64,000 bases of DNA, from contig OV277869.1 in assembly GCA_922989275.2 (NCBI GenBank), positions 21,772,189 to 21,836,188 on the forward strand, in the 5' to 3' direction. This DNA is from Gari tellinella (taxonomy: Eukaryota; Mollusca; Bivalvia; Cardiida; Psammobiidae). Position numbers and translations under genes: made by a program. Below the pieces are notes generated by a model. That model worked only from the letters and a program-made list of their open reading frames with translations, ran no database searches and was not told the DNA's origin. Of this stretch, positions 37,401 through 52,400 are shown piece by piece. Every line of letters begins with the position of its first letter. Within the stretch, counting starts at the first letter, position 1.

Positions 37401-40400
37401 AGAATAGGAACCACCAATTACACGTCACACAGTAACGTAAATTTGTAATCGATATTCCTTATTTAGATTTATGGGCGGTCTAAATTGGTTAGACTGCAAA
37501 GGACAAGTCTTCGTGAAATAGACGGGCTCCGCTACGAAGACTTGCCTAAGGCTAATGAAGTCTTATCTAAATTTAGTTTCTTTTACGTCATTACGATGAC
37601 GTGACGTCATTATGATGCAACGTCCGAACCCAATGGGGTTGCTCAGGAGAAACAAAAGTGATATAGACTAGTTGGACACTTTGAAATTTTCATTTACGCA
37701 TAATATTCCAGGTTTGTTAATCTAAACTGTTTTTACAGTCGGCGTAGAAATACAGTTGTATGATGATTACAAAAATTAGTCAATTATATGCACAGTGTGC
37801 ACACGTTTTATTTCACACTCCATATTCTGCACGTTTAGGGTATATTTAAGTAAATGTTTAACCTACCATCATGATATAAGCTACTCCGGAGACGCTGTGT
37901 TTCTTTTGGGGTTTGGGCTCTTCTGTGCTCTCACAAGTTGAGAAATTTGTCCACCCTCTTTGGTCTTCTCTGTAGTCCGGGCTAAACCATGTCCCGTTCG
38001 GTAGACACTCGCGCGTGGCGAATTCTGAAATCACAGTTGTGGTATATCAATATTGCGAGACAGACGTTAGTCTTTTCAAATAAACACGTTTGCCCTCAAA
38101 TAGTGGTATCCATTGCAAACAGTTTGAAGCCTGGTCAGACTCCGAGTAGAAAATAAACTGTTTTTCTATAAAAAAAAAATGTTTTATTGCGTCTGCGTTT
38201 AGTTTTGTTTTTGACAGAAAATATAAATGTTTAGTCCACTGAGTATAAACATTCACTGGCAAAATGTTTAGCTGCAGCTATAGTGAAATACCTTGACTGA
38301 CATGTGGCAAAATATTTAATTCTATTTTTGATTAAAATGCAAAAATACACACAGAAAGAACGATATACTTCCCGTCTGACTATTGACTTCATAGCCAGTT
38401 GCTAGTTTTGAAAACAGGTGATCAATTAAACCAGGTTGAAAGTAAAGCAGAAAGGGCTTTATGGCGCATTCCTCTTTACTTTCAGCCTTCTTTAAGCTAC
38501 CATCTGATAGGATAAAGAAACTATTTTTTATGGTAAATGTTCATGATTGTATTTTTCAGTGATGGATTATATTAAAGACTTTAAAAATACGTATTAATGG
38601 TATAATAGGTAAAAAGAAATGAATCACAAGAACATAGCAAATAAAGGTACACAGGGAAATCGTGTTTGACAAAGCTGACGTTTTATTTCAGTATCAAAGT
38701 CGATGATTAATATTCGGCATCTGGGCCCGAGGTTATACAACTTAAAACAAACTCGGTGCTAAAAACTCAATTTTGATTACATGCTCTAGTTTTTACAAAA
38801 CATGCTTGAACTAATTTAAGTAACCTGATTTGGATATATTTTACAGTAGAATTATAGTATGCAAATACTAGTTATATACAAAATATTTTCTGAAGTAACA
38901 CCGATTCTGATTTTTGAGCACAGAGTTCATTTTAAGCTTTATAACCTAGGGGCCTGGTCTATTTCAAATGGATGTACATTCTTGGAGTACACGTGTTTTG
39001 ATGGGATACATTGGCGATTTACTAACTGGTTTACACTGTTTGCAATATAGAACATATGTAGGTAAACGCCAATTGGGAATCAATACTGAATTAATGGATG
39101 GTGTTTTACGGCCCATTGGCACAAAAATGTCATTTAGAGCAGAGGAAACAATAATGATAAATGGCATCGAGAAGATCACGAATTGCAAACAGTATAAACC
39201 CTGTTTACCCGCACGGGTGGGTCTACATTGTTTGCACCGGACCATCGAAAACTGAGGTCGCTTAATTATTGGCGCCATTTTGGCGTCTTTAGCGGTGAAA
39301 TAGTTAAACAAAAACACATAACAAACGATCAAACAAAACACATTAGAAAAACAAAACGATATAAACATAACAATTAATCCTAATAGTGTCTTCCCAATTC
39401 ATTACTCTCCCTACATTATTTTATTCACAATCTCCTTGACCGACATCTTAACTCTTAAAATGCTAGCGGTGAAATCATGATATCAATTACAAATAACTTG
39501 GATCCCGATGACACGCCGCGTAACTGTTTGACATTCTGATCTAGAACAGAAATTTTGTAGCAGACAAAAAAAATATACCTAGAATGCAAATATTAATTAT
39601 TGGTTAAATATTTGGTTCATCGGTACTTTCAGTTATAGCATCAACATGTTGGCTCTGCTTGGCCTCATTTTGTCTATAAGCGAAACACATCATTTCCCCC
39701 TGAACTCAGCCTCTAAGAGTACATTATAAATCTGATCAAAATAACTAAATCCAATCAGGTCATTATTGCTATGCCATATTTTGACATTTTGAAGGAGTTG
39801 ACACACAGACTACGGAATTAGATACGCTAATTTTTCTTCTTCTTCGATAGCCTCAAGATCAAAGCACTTACAGTGGGGCCCTTGTGTATTAAAGAAATGA
39901 ACGGAATGTTTTGGTCGTTTAAGTGAATATCTTCTTTATGAAATACATTGAACAAACTCGACGTCTGGTTTGAATCCAAACTATGCGCAATGTACATCTG
40001 GGTTTAAAATACAATCGCATTTTGCAGACAAAACGGGTTTTTACACTTGAATTTTCATACTGTAAAGAATATTTAAGAAATGAACTGATTTTTTCGGCGT
40101 TTAACCGAGATAAATAACTAACAAGAGCTGTCGGAGAACAGCAAAGCTCGCCTAATTCAACCTTTCTTAAATAGGTAACTATCAATAGTAAAGTGTATAA
40201 GTACATTGATATTCAAGCCACAGGGAACCTCCATTCCAAATATCAGCTTACTAATGCAAATATTTCATGTAGTATAAGTGCATTCCAACACTTACTCCAT
40301 AACTAACTTTAAAATTTCAGTCCCAAAACTCTAAGTCCACAACAGGTAAAATTTTGACTAAATTTTATTTTTTTAAAATTTTGAACTACGCAACATCAAT

Positions 40401-43400
40401 GTTAAACCCACAGGGCACCTCCTTTCCGAATATCAGCTTCCTAATACAAATATTTCATGTAGTATTAGTGCATTACAACACTTATCCCAAAACTTCAACC
40501 ATGAAAAATCAGCCGAAACACCTAAGTCCACAAAAGGTAAAATTCTGACTAAATTTAAACTTTTTTTTTAAATTTTAACTACGCAGCATCAGTGTTCAAC
40601 CCACAGGGCACCTCCATTCCAAATATCAACTTCCTAATACAAATATTTCTTGTAGTATTAGTGCATTACAACACTTACCCCAAAACTTCAACCATGAGAA
40701 ATCAGCCGAAAAACCTAAAACTCCAAATAAGGGGAGATCCTTTGAAAGCACAGAAAACAAAGCAAATACTGAAAATCGCAGACTCGGTTTAATTGAGTCT
40801 GTTCATGAGCAATACTGAAATATGCAACAGTGCTCACGCCCCCTAGCACCGGCTTAAGCGGAATTCAACTTTCAACTGTAAATGCGCTGAAATCAATGAT
40901 TCCAAAGGACCAGAAAGTATAACAACACTGAGAATGAAGTACGGGGCGACTTTTTACAGCCGCCACACAAGCACTTAACATCTGCTGTTGTGAATTATAA
41001 AAATCCAAATAAGGGGAGATCCTTTGAAAGCACAGAAAACAAAGCAAATACTGAAAATCCACAAAATTTGACTAAATTTTAACTTTTTTTTAAAATTTAA
41101 ACTACACAACATCAATGTTCAATCCCACAGGGCACCTCCATTCCAAACATCAGCTTCCTAATGCAAATATTTCATGTAGTATTAGTGCATTACAACACTT
41201 ACCCCAAAACTTTAACCATGAAAAACCAACGCCGACGCCGACGCCGACGCCGGGGTGATTCCATTCCATAAGCCCCCCCCCCCCCCATTCTCCGAATAGG
41301 CGAGCTAAAAATGATCGGCAAATTAACACGAATAATGTGTACCCTGAAAGGAATAGCCATCACGGCGTTACTGAAGCAACACAACAAAATGGTTTTCGGA
41401 GATTTTCCTCGGCAGAGGAACTGCAGTGGACAAGTGGACTGGTGTCCACCAGTCCCGCACCTAGAAAATATGCGTTCTTATAAAATAAACGTCATTTTGT
41501 TCAATGTAATTGAATGGGAGAATGCTAATACTGCCTTTTAAGCGAAACGAAACAAATTTAAGAGGAAGGCACGTCATTGACAATTGTGACGATTCGTTTT
41601 AACCAAAATTGCAAACAGTTAAGAGCCTGCTCAGATGCCGGATTACCCGGCGTATGGTCTTGCTCCAAACTGTTTGCAAAGAAAAAAACTGGTCTAGGTT
41701 TGTATCAGGATCCAAAGTATTTGAAAATTTCCCTCTGTCAAATAACTTGAATCTTACTTTAACATATGTGTAACACTTTCTAAAGAAGACGGCATAATGT
41801 CAGTGACAGTTTTAAACAGACGAGGACATTGAAATGGCAAACGCACAATTTCTGAAATGTAACTTCGTACGCAGTGTATTTATTTAGGCACACCGCTGAC
41901 TTCGTCTCTATTTGTTCCTGATGGTTTCCGTGTATCGGGAAACTAGGCCAGAGCCTGACTGTTGCGCTGACAGCTGATTGTTCGATGAGGCCAGTCACAT
42001 CCCATTCTGACAGTTGTCAGACAACTAATTGTATCGGAAATTGTTAAATCACTTCATTTGTATTCAATATTCAGCCGTGAAAGGCACGGAGAAACCGTGC
42101 GTTTTCGCTATTTCATAGATAACGATATAACAAAATAGAGATTTACTGTCTCAGTGAACAATGGTTTGTATACTCCTCACTGTTAAAATACTTCTTAATG
42201 AAATGTACGTTGAGCGATTTAATGAAGTATGGCTTTGCTCAAACATACGTTTATTTAAGATGTTAGACACTGACTTAAATCTAAGACTGAAAACCAAATT
42301 GGGACAAACACCTTTTTAAAAATGAATGTTATGCGCCTAAACAAATACGTTTATATAACTTTAGGAAAATTATTTACAATAGGACAACATATATTTCACA
42401 GAAATTGAAATTGCGCTCAGTCGAAATCGAACCAGTGCGGAGAAGTCAAACAAAATATTGAGTATAATTGTGCTAACGATCTTGCCTCGTCGACCACAGC
42501 TGCTTTGTTATCTGACAGTCTGTTTTATGTAAAAATATATTTCCGCCTTAGGTCGGAGTAGAAAAAGCGATGGAAAAATCTAAACCCCTGCACTGCCTTA
42601 CCCCGAGAACGATGGTTATTTCTAAACAGTTTCAATCCTGATCAGACGCCGCGTGACGCGGCGTCTGATCAGAATTCAAACTGTTAGACACTCATTTCAA
42701 TACTAAAAAAAAATTGCGAAACAAAAGCAGATGACAATTGTTTGAATTGATGACGTCACGGGGGTAAAACTAAGATTCGGTGATTTTTCTTAAGGTTGTT
42801 TGTATACCAATCATATTTGCATGTCATTTGTCAATATTTCCTAAATTATGCATGTTGTTTTAGTATTTTCCTTTTTCTGCAAATACACCATATTATTTTA
42901 AGTCTGTTTAAGATAAATAATTCAGTCCGTATCGCTATATTACATGTACAGTGCTCCCTCTCTACAACAACACCACGTGAGCGGCGTCTGATCTAGATTC
43001 AAATTGTTTGTCACTCATTATATACTTCTTCAAATTGACCAATGTGTAACTGAGAAAAAACAGCAGACAATATGTTTAAGCAGACGATATTGCAGCAGTG
43101 AATGTGTTAGGCAAATTGTATTTTTTGGGGGAACAGCAGCAAGCGTTGTTGAAAGGAGTGAATCGATGTTGGGAGGGTCGTTATAGGGAGCGATAGTGTG
43201 CACATAATCATCTTTAAAGTAGTGACAGCGAGACATTGTAGATAAGTTTCTTTCCCGTGCAAACTAAACCGATCCAAACACAACGCAATGCCATGACGAA
43301 ACTAAATTATACAATCAACAACATAATTATAGGAATGGGCTTTGATAGCTAACCGCACAATAGCATTCGATAGCTTTCAAGTATTAGGGTATCGTATATG

Positions 43401-46400
43401 TGTCCCTAAAAAACAAACAAATGCCGACGTCATAGTTTAAGTTGTAGCACCCCAAAAATATATATGCGAAGGACAATAAGTTAAGAAAAGAACTGAATTG
43501 TTTCGGCGTTTTAGCGAAATAAAAGACAGAAAATGATCCATGGTAAAGTTGCCGATCATTTTCTGTCGTTTATTTCGCTTAAGGGTGTATCCAACCCATA
43601 AGCAATTTTTTCACAGTATCGAACTTTTATTCTTTCATTGTTTTTTTTGGAAGAGCTATTTATGATGAATGAAAAAATGGAAAAAAATATATATGGTGGT
43701 GTCCCTTTTTTTTTTTTTAGATACAGCGGTTTGAAAAAGGTATGTCAAATTTGGACGTTTTCTCTCAAATTTTACCCATTCAGAGTAGATCTACAAGCTT
43801 CAGTAAAATCTATTTCAAAACAAAACAAACATGGTAATTTGTAGGCACTAGGTTTGAACAATATGGATCCTCGAATATCAAAAATATGCTTTTTATAGGG
43901 CATGATTTGATTAGATTTTTTATTTTATGAAAAAAAAGTAAATAGTTTGAAAATGAAATAGCTCTAGTATTAAACTTTTTTTTATATTCTACCAAATGAA
44001 AGCCAATGCTAAGGCAGTTCAAAATATGAAAAGAAATTGAAAGGTCAGTGTTGAAAATTTTAAGTTATTGAAGTAAAAAGAGTTATCTCCCCTTACACAA
44101 TTTACAAAAAAGTACCATATCGATGATATTTAGAGCTTTATAAATTTCACATTTGGTGCCTGTTTTTTCTTAAATTAGTTTTTGTATGAAGAAATACTAC
44201 CATAGATAGGAAATAAATAACACAAAACCAAATTATCATATTAGTTTTCATTTAAAATGGTTTTATTGAATCGGGCTGTTTGAAAAGGACAAAATAAGAG
44301 AAAGTGGGTGGGGTAAATTTTACATGGCCATGGAGCCAACTGTTGTTCACCAAAATGTACACTTTTTTCTATCTTTTCATTCATCTTAAATAGCTCTTCA
44401 ATACAAAACCATCATAAAGTGTTTTCATATACTTTGAAAATTTCTTAAATTCATGACATTGATACACCCTTAAAGCCTTAAAAAATATGTACATTTCTTA
44501 TATTCACATTTTATTTTCGTTATGAACAAATCTCATCATTTTAGATTTAAAGGAGAACTGATGTAGCAAAAGAGAAAAATACGTCGACAACTTGATAGAA
44601 CAGCTTTCAGGAAGCTGACTCCGCCCCAGTAACCAAATAATAGAGGGGCACCTTTACTTCGCGGAAAATGTAGTTCCATTAACTTTATCTGAGGTATTTT
44701 AAATTTCTTGAAATTTGTCTCATCAATGAAGAATCATTATAGTCGATAAACATGGTTTTGGCTTGGAAGGCATACACCGGTTAACAGTATATTTGAAAAC
44801 TCCGCAAAGTGGCTCCTGTCCGACATTAATTCAGGGAGAAAACATCCATAAGTCCCGCCTCCTCTGCAAAGATTTCTACAAGTGCCGCCCCTCGAACAAG
44901 TACATCTTTACGAATTTAAACGTCATTTTCAATAGAAGAGAATGGGGAGAATGTAATTATGTTAAAATACATTATTACGTATCAAGTCTACACTAGATCA
45001 ATAGTTTATTTTAGATAAAAAAAACATTGCCAAAAACCGCGTTACAGGATAACTTTGCAAAAGTAAGTTGGTATACATTGTATTTCGTCGACTAGAGCTT
45101 ATACTTGATAATATATTACAACATAGTGTTTATAAAAAAACAAAACAAACAAAAAACAACGTGTTGTTGTTGACTATTTTTACATATCATATAGTGTTTT
45201 GAAATACAAAATCAGTTTCGAGATGACCATGTGCCTTTGAAAATACTGTGCCAAGCTCGATGCAATCAACAAATACAAACAGTTTAAATCGCGATCAGAT
45301 GCCGCGAAGTCTGTTCTCTGAACGGTAGTAGTAGTAATCGTTATTTATTCTAATCATTATACTCGTACATACATGTTTGTAAATATAATCACAAATACAG
45401 TAAACTATATACATGTATAATGCCACTCCTAGTTGGAGTTATAAGAGATGAATACACATTGTAACACTTATCATTTAAGAGTATCTGTACATATACTGTA
45501 CATATTTAAGATAAATCTGTGATATGTATGCTAATCAGAATCTAAAAATGCTGCTCTAAAACAAGTTTTAAGACATTGAAAGACAAAAACTGGCACTACT
45601 GTGCACTACTTAAAGAATGGTTATACGAAAGCATACGTTCCTTTGATCAGATCAAAGTGAACCGGATTAGCAAGGACATTACAGACCACCTGAAAAGAAA
45701 GTCATTTCCTGACAGTTTGCAAAAACAAAATTGACATTATTTACATTATAAAACGTTATTTACACTGTAAAAACTGACGGTGTTGTAGAATGGCAAAACA
45801 TGTTTTGGCACAAGTACGGACAATATCTGGGTTAGAAAACAGAAAGCAGAGCTTATCATTATCACATAGAGAATAATACATGGGACTTAAAACGTAAGCT
45901 CTTGAAAGAAGGTCTTGTCTTATATCAGTATACATGGGCCAATTCAATAATACATGTATTTCATTCTCGATTGTGTTTGTGTCACAAAAGGGACAAATTC
46001 TGGAACCTTCTGGCAGACCTTCGTAACGGCCAATTTCAAGTCTAATAGGGGCGATCCCTAATCGGAATTTACAAAAGGTAGAACGATGTCGGGGTGGCAA
46101 TATAATTTTACAATAATGTTCGGCGTAAAACTCCGTTTTAAAAGATTTATAAACTCTTAGTTGATTACGACCACGGCCAGAAGGACCCACACTATTATCC
46201 TGTTTGACCAGTTGTTGATATGGACATTAAATGTCCGAATCTCAACCTCGTTTGCAAACGAATGAGAAATAGGGTTGGTTAAACTAGAAAGCATAGCGAA
46301 CTCATTAGCATCGTAATACTTCTTTACATTAAACAGGACTAAAACTGCTTTAATAACCTACTACCCCATAAATACACATTTTCGCCTTTGATTTATTCCT

Positions 46401-49400
46401 GAAGAAACTAGTTCAACATTATATTGTGATGAATATGTCCCATAATAGATGTTTTCTTTTTTCTACTCGATTGTAGCTTAAAGCAAGCTGAAAGTAAAGC
46501 AGAATGCGCCGTAATGCGCATTCTGCTTTACTTTCAAACTGCTTAAAGTAATCACCTGTCTTAAAAACTAGAATCGGTGCATGGGTTATGGGTTAAATCA
46601 ACCTGACAAGCACTGTAAACGTTGGAAATAGAGGTAGGCGATGTGTTTACGCGAAGGTGATAGTGAATGTGTTTGACGGGTAAGGGGAGACGACGTTGTT
46701 CTTTCCCAATAAACGCTTGTTCGCAAAAATTGTTATTTCCTTTGTAAACAGTTATGAGGCAGATCAGATGCCGGGTAACCCGGCGTCCGATCAGCCTCCA
46801 CACCGTTTGCCTACCATGAATAGCCAGCATAGCATTGTCGAAATGTTGTCCTTTTCTATGTTTAATTGCGATGCGTTTATTGTGCGTTTAAACGGACACT
46901 AACAGCGTCTTCTGCACTGTTTGACGTCATGATGGTGACTTATTAGCAGAAGGTTACCGTTTGTGTCAAACTTGTTGATGTAGGATGGACAAGGTTGTTG
47001 TACTGTAGTCCCTGCAGGGGTATCTGACCAACACATAATGTTATCCCAAACTCGACTGCAGTGTACACCTGGAATGAAATGAAGATTATATTCTAGAAAA
47101 TTTTATCGTGAGAAGCATTTCACAAAACGCGTATGTACAGTGGAGAAACACTATTCTTTCCCGTTTAAACGCAAACGAAACGCCAATCGCTAAAATGTAG
47201 GAAATTACCATTTTTGACATTTCTTATTATTTTCTTTTTAAATCTGAGTTGAAAACAGTTAGGAGCCTGATCAGACGCCGGGTTACCCAGCGTCTGATCT
47301 TGCTCAAACCTGTTTGCAATGGAAACAATAGATTTAGCGTAAACGCGTTTATCGGGGAAGAATAACGTTTTCTCCACTTTTTTGTAAGAACTGATAATGC
47401 AATGACGTACAATGATCAGATTGAACGCCAAGTACAAATGTACAAAGAAGAACAAGTTTGTTCTTTCTTTATACAGTGGAGAATACGTTACTCGTTCCCG
47501 TTTAAACCAAAAAAATACGCAAAAGCATTGTGACAAAATGTAGAAAAAACCAACTTGTTGAAAAATCTGACTTTTTTTTCTCAGTGGCAATTAGTTTGGA
47601 GCCTGATCAGACGCCGGGTTACCCGTTGTCTGATCTGGCTCCAAATTGTTTGCAATGGGAATAATAATTTAAGCGTAAACGCGTTTATTGGGAAATAACA
47701 ACGTCTTCTCCACTGCAAACGTGTTTGTACAAATACAATTAGACATGGCAAACCGTATTGAGTATGATCAGACGCTGAGTAACTCGGTGTATGATGAGGT
47801 CCCACACTGTAGAAAAGTCGTTAATAAAACACTTTCAAAAGTCAGAAAGTTTCCGCATCTATCCATTGTTTTTTTCGTTTTCTTTTTATAGAAAATAATT
47901 ACGTCTTTTACAATGGATAAGAAAATTGTATTCAAGAAATTATTATTCTGATTCTGAAAAACCCACGGTGAATCCGTTGTTGCCAGCAGTTTTTCGCACT
48001 AGCAAATCGCAATAAAGACAGAAAATCCTCACATTAGCTGATAATTTATTTAAAAACATCGCCAAGAGAGTGCTTTCCTTACATCTAAACCCTGCTAATG
48101 AAAACCGGGAGAAAACATCCCTGAAAAAACCTTCTGTTACTGTTTCCATTCCGACAACACTTTATTTATAGGTTTCAAAACAGAAGACTATAGAGTGAAG
48201 ATTGCGGTATAATTCCCCAATTAACGCATTTATACTGAAATATCTACATTCGCCCCATTACATTCTTTTCAACAAAATCACGTTTATTTCGTTTTATAAA
48301 CGCAATTTTTCTAGGGGCGGGACTTATAAATCTATATCCTCGCAATGGAGGCGGGGCTTGTGGATCTGCTCTCTGCGAACCATGCTGTGGCGTTCCCTGA
48401 GTAATGGCAGTAACGGATGTACCTTTGAGGGTACACATAAATCAAAAGACGCATTAAGGCGAATTCTGCGTTACGTTCAATCTGCTATGAGTGTTCACCT
48501 GTTTTCAAATAGAAACAGGCTATGAGGTACATGTTACGGGTTAAAGGCTACTCTATCAGACTATGCTGGTTTTCAAAGAGTTTGGATTTTGATCCGAACT
48601 TGCAAATTGATTGCAATCAATTCAATTGTTTGCAATCATATCTGTGTTTCTCTTATAAAAATGAAACTGGACGACCTTTACCCAGTTGAGCCTTTCTGTA
48701 TGATTTATATGCTTGTATTAAAGCCAGTTTGTCGGTTGACAGCATGTTTGGCAACAACAATTATTATTGTGTCTATATACGAAGAGCCAGGCAAGCTATT
48801 AACCCTTTCACATCCAATGACGCCTAACAGCGCGTTTGCAAACAGTTTGTGTTCTGATCAGACACCCTTACATGTATCAATATTTATTAAGTCAGACAAC
48901 CATAACTCTTTATTTGAAACGTATATTGCAGACAACAAAATTGAAGCAGATAACAATAAAAAGATGAATGAGTAAACATCTCACGAGAAGGGTTAATAGT
49001 GCGGTCTATAAGAATCACATCTTTATTGACCAAAACATCAGCGGACAAACAAACCTATTTACACAATCAATATAATCAATATATACTTTACTTTTACCTA
49101 CCAAATTGAAATCAATATGTCGAAGGCAGGGGAATTTGAATTGAGTCTTGGATTATTCTCAAGCATTTGATTGTCCGATTTGAGCTTTCAAATGCTTGAG
49201 AACGATATCAGCCTCAACTGAAACGCTTTACAACTTTGAACCCGGACCTTAGATCTATTATTTGAAAATTAAATCAGATGACAATTTTAAGCCGTATAGC
49301 TACAAAATGTGTAATAATGGTAAACTTGGATCAAACCTTTAAGTGCAAAACGTGTCATGATGGTTACTAGCGAACAGATAAGATTCTGGTCAGAAGACGA

Positions 49401-52400
49401 TTGATTACTTTTAGTCAGTAGTCAAAGTGTTTGTCTTTAGACATGACGTTCTTAAAACATGCAACAATGGGAATGTATTGTGCCAGATGTGAACAAAAAG
49501 CAATTCGGATGTAGGCACGAGCTTTTAGTTTTCAAAGGATAATTCCGCCGAAACAATGTTTACTTTCGCCTCGTTCGATTCTATTGAACAAGTGGCGTTT
49601 ATTTCGTACAAACGCAATATATCAGAAGGCGGAACTTGTGAACACCCTTGCGGTGAAGGTGGGGCTAATTGGTCTGATCTCCGTGAATCATGTGGTGTTG
49701 TGTAATGGCAGTAATAGCTGTTCATTTCAGGGTACACATTATTCGTGTTAACAACCTCTTATATGGATTAAACATACATACATACTAATAACAAAATGTT
49801 AATTTTAATATTAGAAATTACAGCAACTATAATGTAAATATAAGAAATGAACAGAATGTTTCGGCGTCTAAACGAGTCATGGAATTGTTCGATAATTTTC
49901 TGTCGTTTATTTTGCTTAGAAACCGAAAAAAAATCAGTTCATCTCTTAAGTACACCCCAACATGCAGCTTGCAATGCACACATCATTATAATCACCGTTA
50001 AATTCCTGAGTTTTGACACTATCTTAACTATGCATACGCTGCACGACCTGCTGCTGGTATATATCCTAAGTGTCTGTTTATAGCAACGCATAGCAGTTCG
50101 TTGTCCGTTCCCAGATAAGGTAGCACTTTACGAAACGATAAGTATTAGGAACCATCATGTACAAACTAATTTTATCATTTACAGGGCTCCCGATATTCAA
50201 CGGCCTTCCCAAAAAGACTCCCTACTTACAACAACCCTTGCCACAGTTTCCTTGACAGGACAATTATGTCGAACGATTTTACTGCTGCAATATCGTCTGT
50301 TTAAAGTTGTCGTCTGCTGTTTTTCAAAGTAACATAATTATTTATTATTATTATTATACCAGATTTATATAGCGCTCTTTTCACAAAGGGATTGTGCGTT
50401 CAAAACGCTTTACATGAAATAACATATATGTACCTACAAATGGAGAAAAGACAAAATAACTACAATTACATCTGCAATAAAACATGAATAAACATATAAA
50501 AGACAGTCCCAAAAAACGGCGATCACATTAACCCCATCAATCAGCAATGAACCGACCGGCTAAGTATTGCCGACTGATATAAATAATAGTAGAGCGCCCA
50601 ATGCAGGCCATCGACAAAACACAAATTACTATAATTAGATCTAAAATAAACATGAATAAACATACAAAAGACAGTTCCTAAAATGGCGATCACATTACCC
50701 CCATCAATCAGCAATGAACCGACCGGCTAAAGACTGCCGACCAATAGAAATAATAGAAGAGCGCCCAATACAGGCCGCCTAATGTAACATAACTAGGAAT
50801 AATAGGAAAAATAGTATGCGACCATAACTAAAAACTCTACAGAAGATCAATGACATGATTAAAAATGGCGAAAGCTGTCCAAGAATTATACCACAGACCC
50901 CGCCAGCTAGTTTAAAACGAGATCAGAGTTGTATCCCTACCATCAAAGATCCACCAGACAGGCATTGGTCGACGGTACAACCCCAGAACTAAAAATTAGA
51001 CCCATAACATATACAGAATGAACACAGCCCTGGGTAGCAGTCGTTTACCCTCTCGACCCCACACCCGCGGGACCTACATGTTCCATGGCTGAAATTACAT
51101 CCTTAATCTATAAAACATAAAGATAAGAAGCTGTCCTAGAATTATACCGCAGACCCCAAGCCAGTCGGTTTCAAAGCGATCAGAGTCGTATCCCTACCAT
51201 CAAGATCCACCAAACAGGCACGGGCAAACGGTACAACTCCAGAACTCCCATTTAGACCAACAATATCTACAGCAAGAACATAGCCCGGAGGCAGCGGTCA
51301 TCCATTTCCTAATGTGTTATAATAATAAATATTAAAGAAGTGTGTTTTCAGACGTTTTTTGAAGACTGCGGCTGAGCTCGCATCTATGATGTCTGATGGT
51401 TGAGTGTTCCAGAGCTTTGGGGCTGCATGCATGAAACTTCTATCTCCAAACTTCACCAAACGACTTCTCGGTACAACCAGCAATACTGATTTACTTGCAG
51501 ACCGCAACTCTCTTCGAGGTTTATACACGTCAAGCATACTGACAATGTACCTTGGAGAATCATTGCACATGGCTTTGTATATGAGTGTCAGAATTTTGAA
51601 TTCAATTCTGTGTTGAACTGGAAGCCAGTGAAGCTCCTTCAAGACTGGAGTGATGAGATTGTACCGGGGAGTCCTGGTAATGATGCGGGCTGCCGTATTT
51701 TGCACACGCTGTAGTTTTCGTAATGAGTTTTGGGGAATCCCATATAGCAGTGAGTTGCAGTAGTCAATTTTCGATGTGACCAAAGAATTGACCAAGGTCT
51801 TTTTGGACATTTTGACAGAAAACAAACCTTAATGACGAGTGAAAAACAGTTTAAATCTAGATTAGACGCCGTGTTACGCGTCGTCTGATCTGGATTCAAG
51901 CTGTTTGCAAAGCCAATTTCGCTTCTTATAACGACTCCTTCCGAACAACACACTTACGTTTTATCTCCCATTGGTTATCGTTGTGGAAAGGGAGCACTGT
52001 ACCTGCTTCAATGTCGGACTGACTATTTATCATTCTTATCAACCAGATTGTCAAGTTATTGATTGCGTACAGTGTCTACCTATTTATGCTAAATGGACGT
52101 TTCAATGCTCTTATAATATAATATGTTTCCTTAAAGGACTGACCAATCCAAATTTTAAATTTCATGCAAACAGTACATCAGAAAACATTATGCGGCGTCT
52201 GACATCCGTTCACACTGTTTGCCTCTGTCTCATGTGAGCGACGCCAGACAAAATTGGGATTTGAGGCAAATGAGTATTTTTTTAAAAAAGCGATTGACCC
52301 CAAAAACTGAAAAGAAAAGAGAACTTTGAGACAGACAGAGCAGTAGCAGGTTATCCCTTTCACTCTCAATGACGCTTTAAGCCCGTTTGCAAACAGTTTG

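Larger units (their letters stand above)
40120..41310. mobile_element. Helentron/pearl-like element 2
   Basis: 5' end AACAAGAGCTGTCGGAGAAC, then AGCAAAGCTCGCC. Monomers of about 190 bp carry CACAGGGCACCTCC (near 40221, 40410, 40601 and 41128). Then come a (CGCCGA)n tract at 41229-41252, a run of 14 C, and the 3' end AATAGGCGAGCTAAAA. GCTCGCC and GGCGAGC are mutual complements. Confidence 0.65.
40077..41540. repeat. Family E/H repeat split by a Helentron-like element
   Basis: AAATGAACTGATTTTTTCGG and GTTTAACCGAGATAAATAAC precede the insertion. ATGATCGGCAAATTAACACG, AATGTGTACCCTGAAAGG and ATAAAATAAACGTCATTTTG follow. Confidence 0.65.

Noticed and set aside
38859..39368. Overlapping open frames of 60-130 residues on both strands
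   Set aside because: Sequence contains core-like repeat pieces, composition is not protein-like, and the frames overlap in antisense.
41199..41541. Arg-rich and other short frames near 41.2-41.5 kb
   Set aside because: They read through the (CGCCGA)n and poly-C microsatellites and the E/H repeat.
42405..42480. Minus-strand tRNA-like segment
   Set aside because: Only a weak B box (GGTTCGATTTC); no A box at the proper distance and no cloverleaf.
45756..46190. Host gene with a zinc-finger-like CPFC motif
   Set aside because: The motif order and a LINE-like 3' tail fit the C-terminal part of a non-LTR retrotransposon, and one Cys is replaced by Trp.
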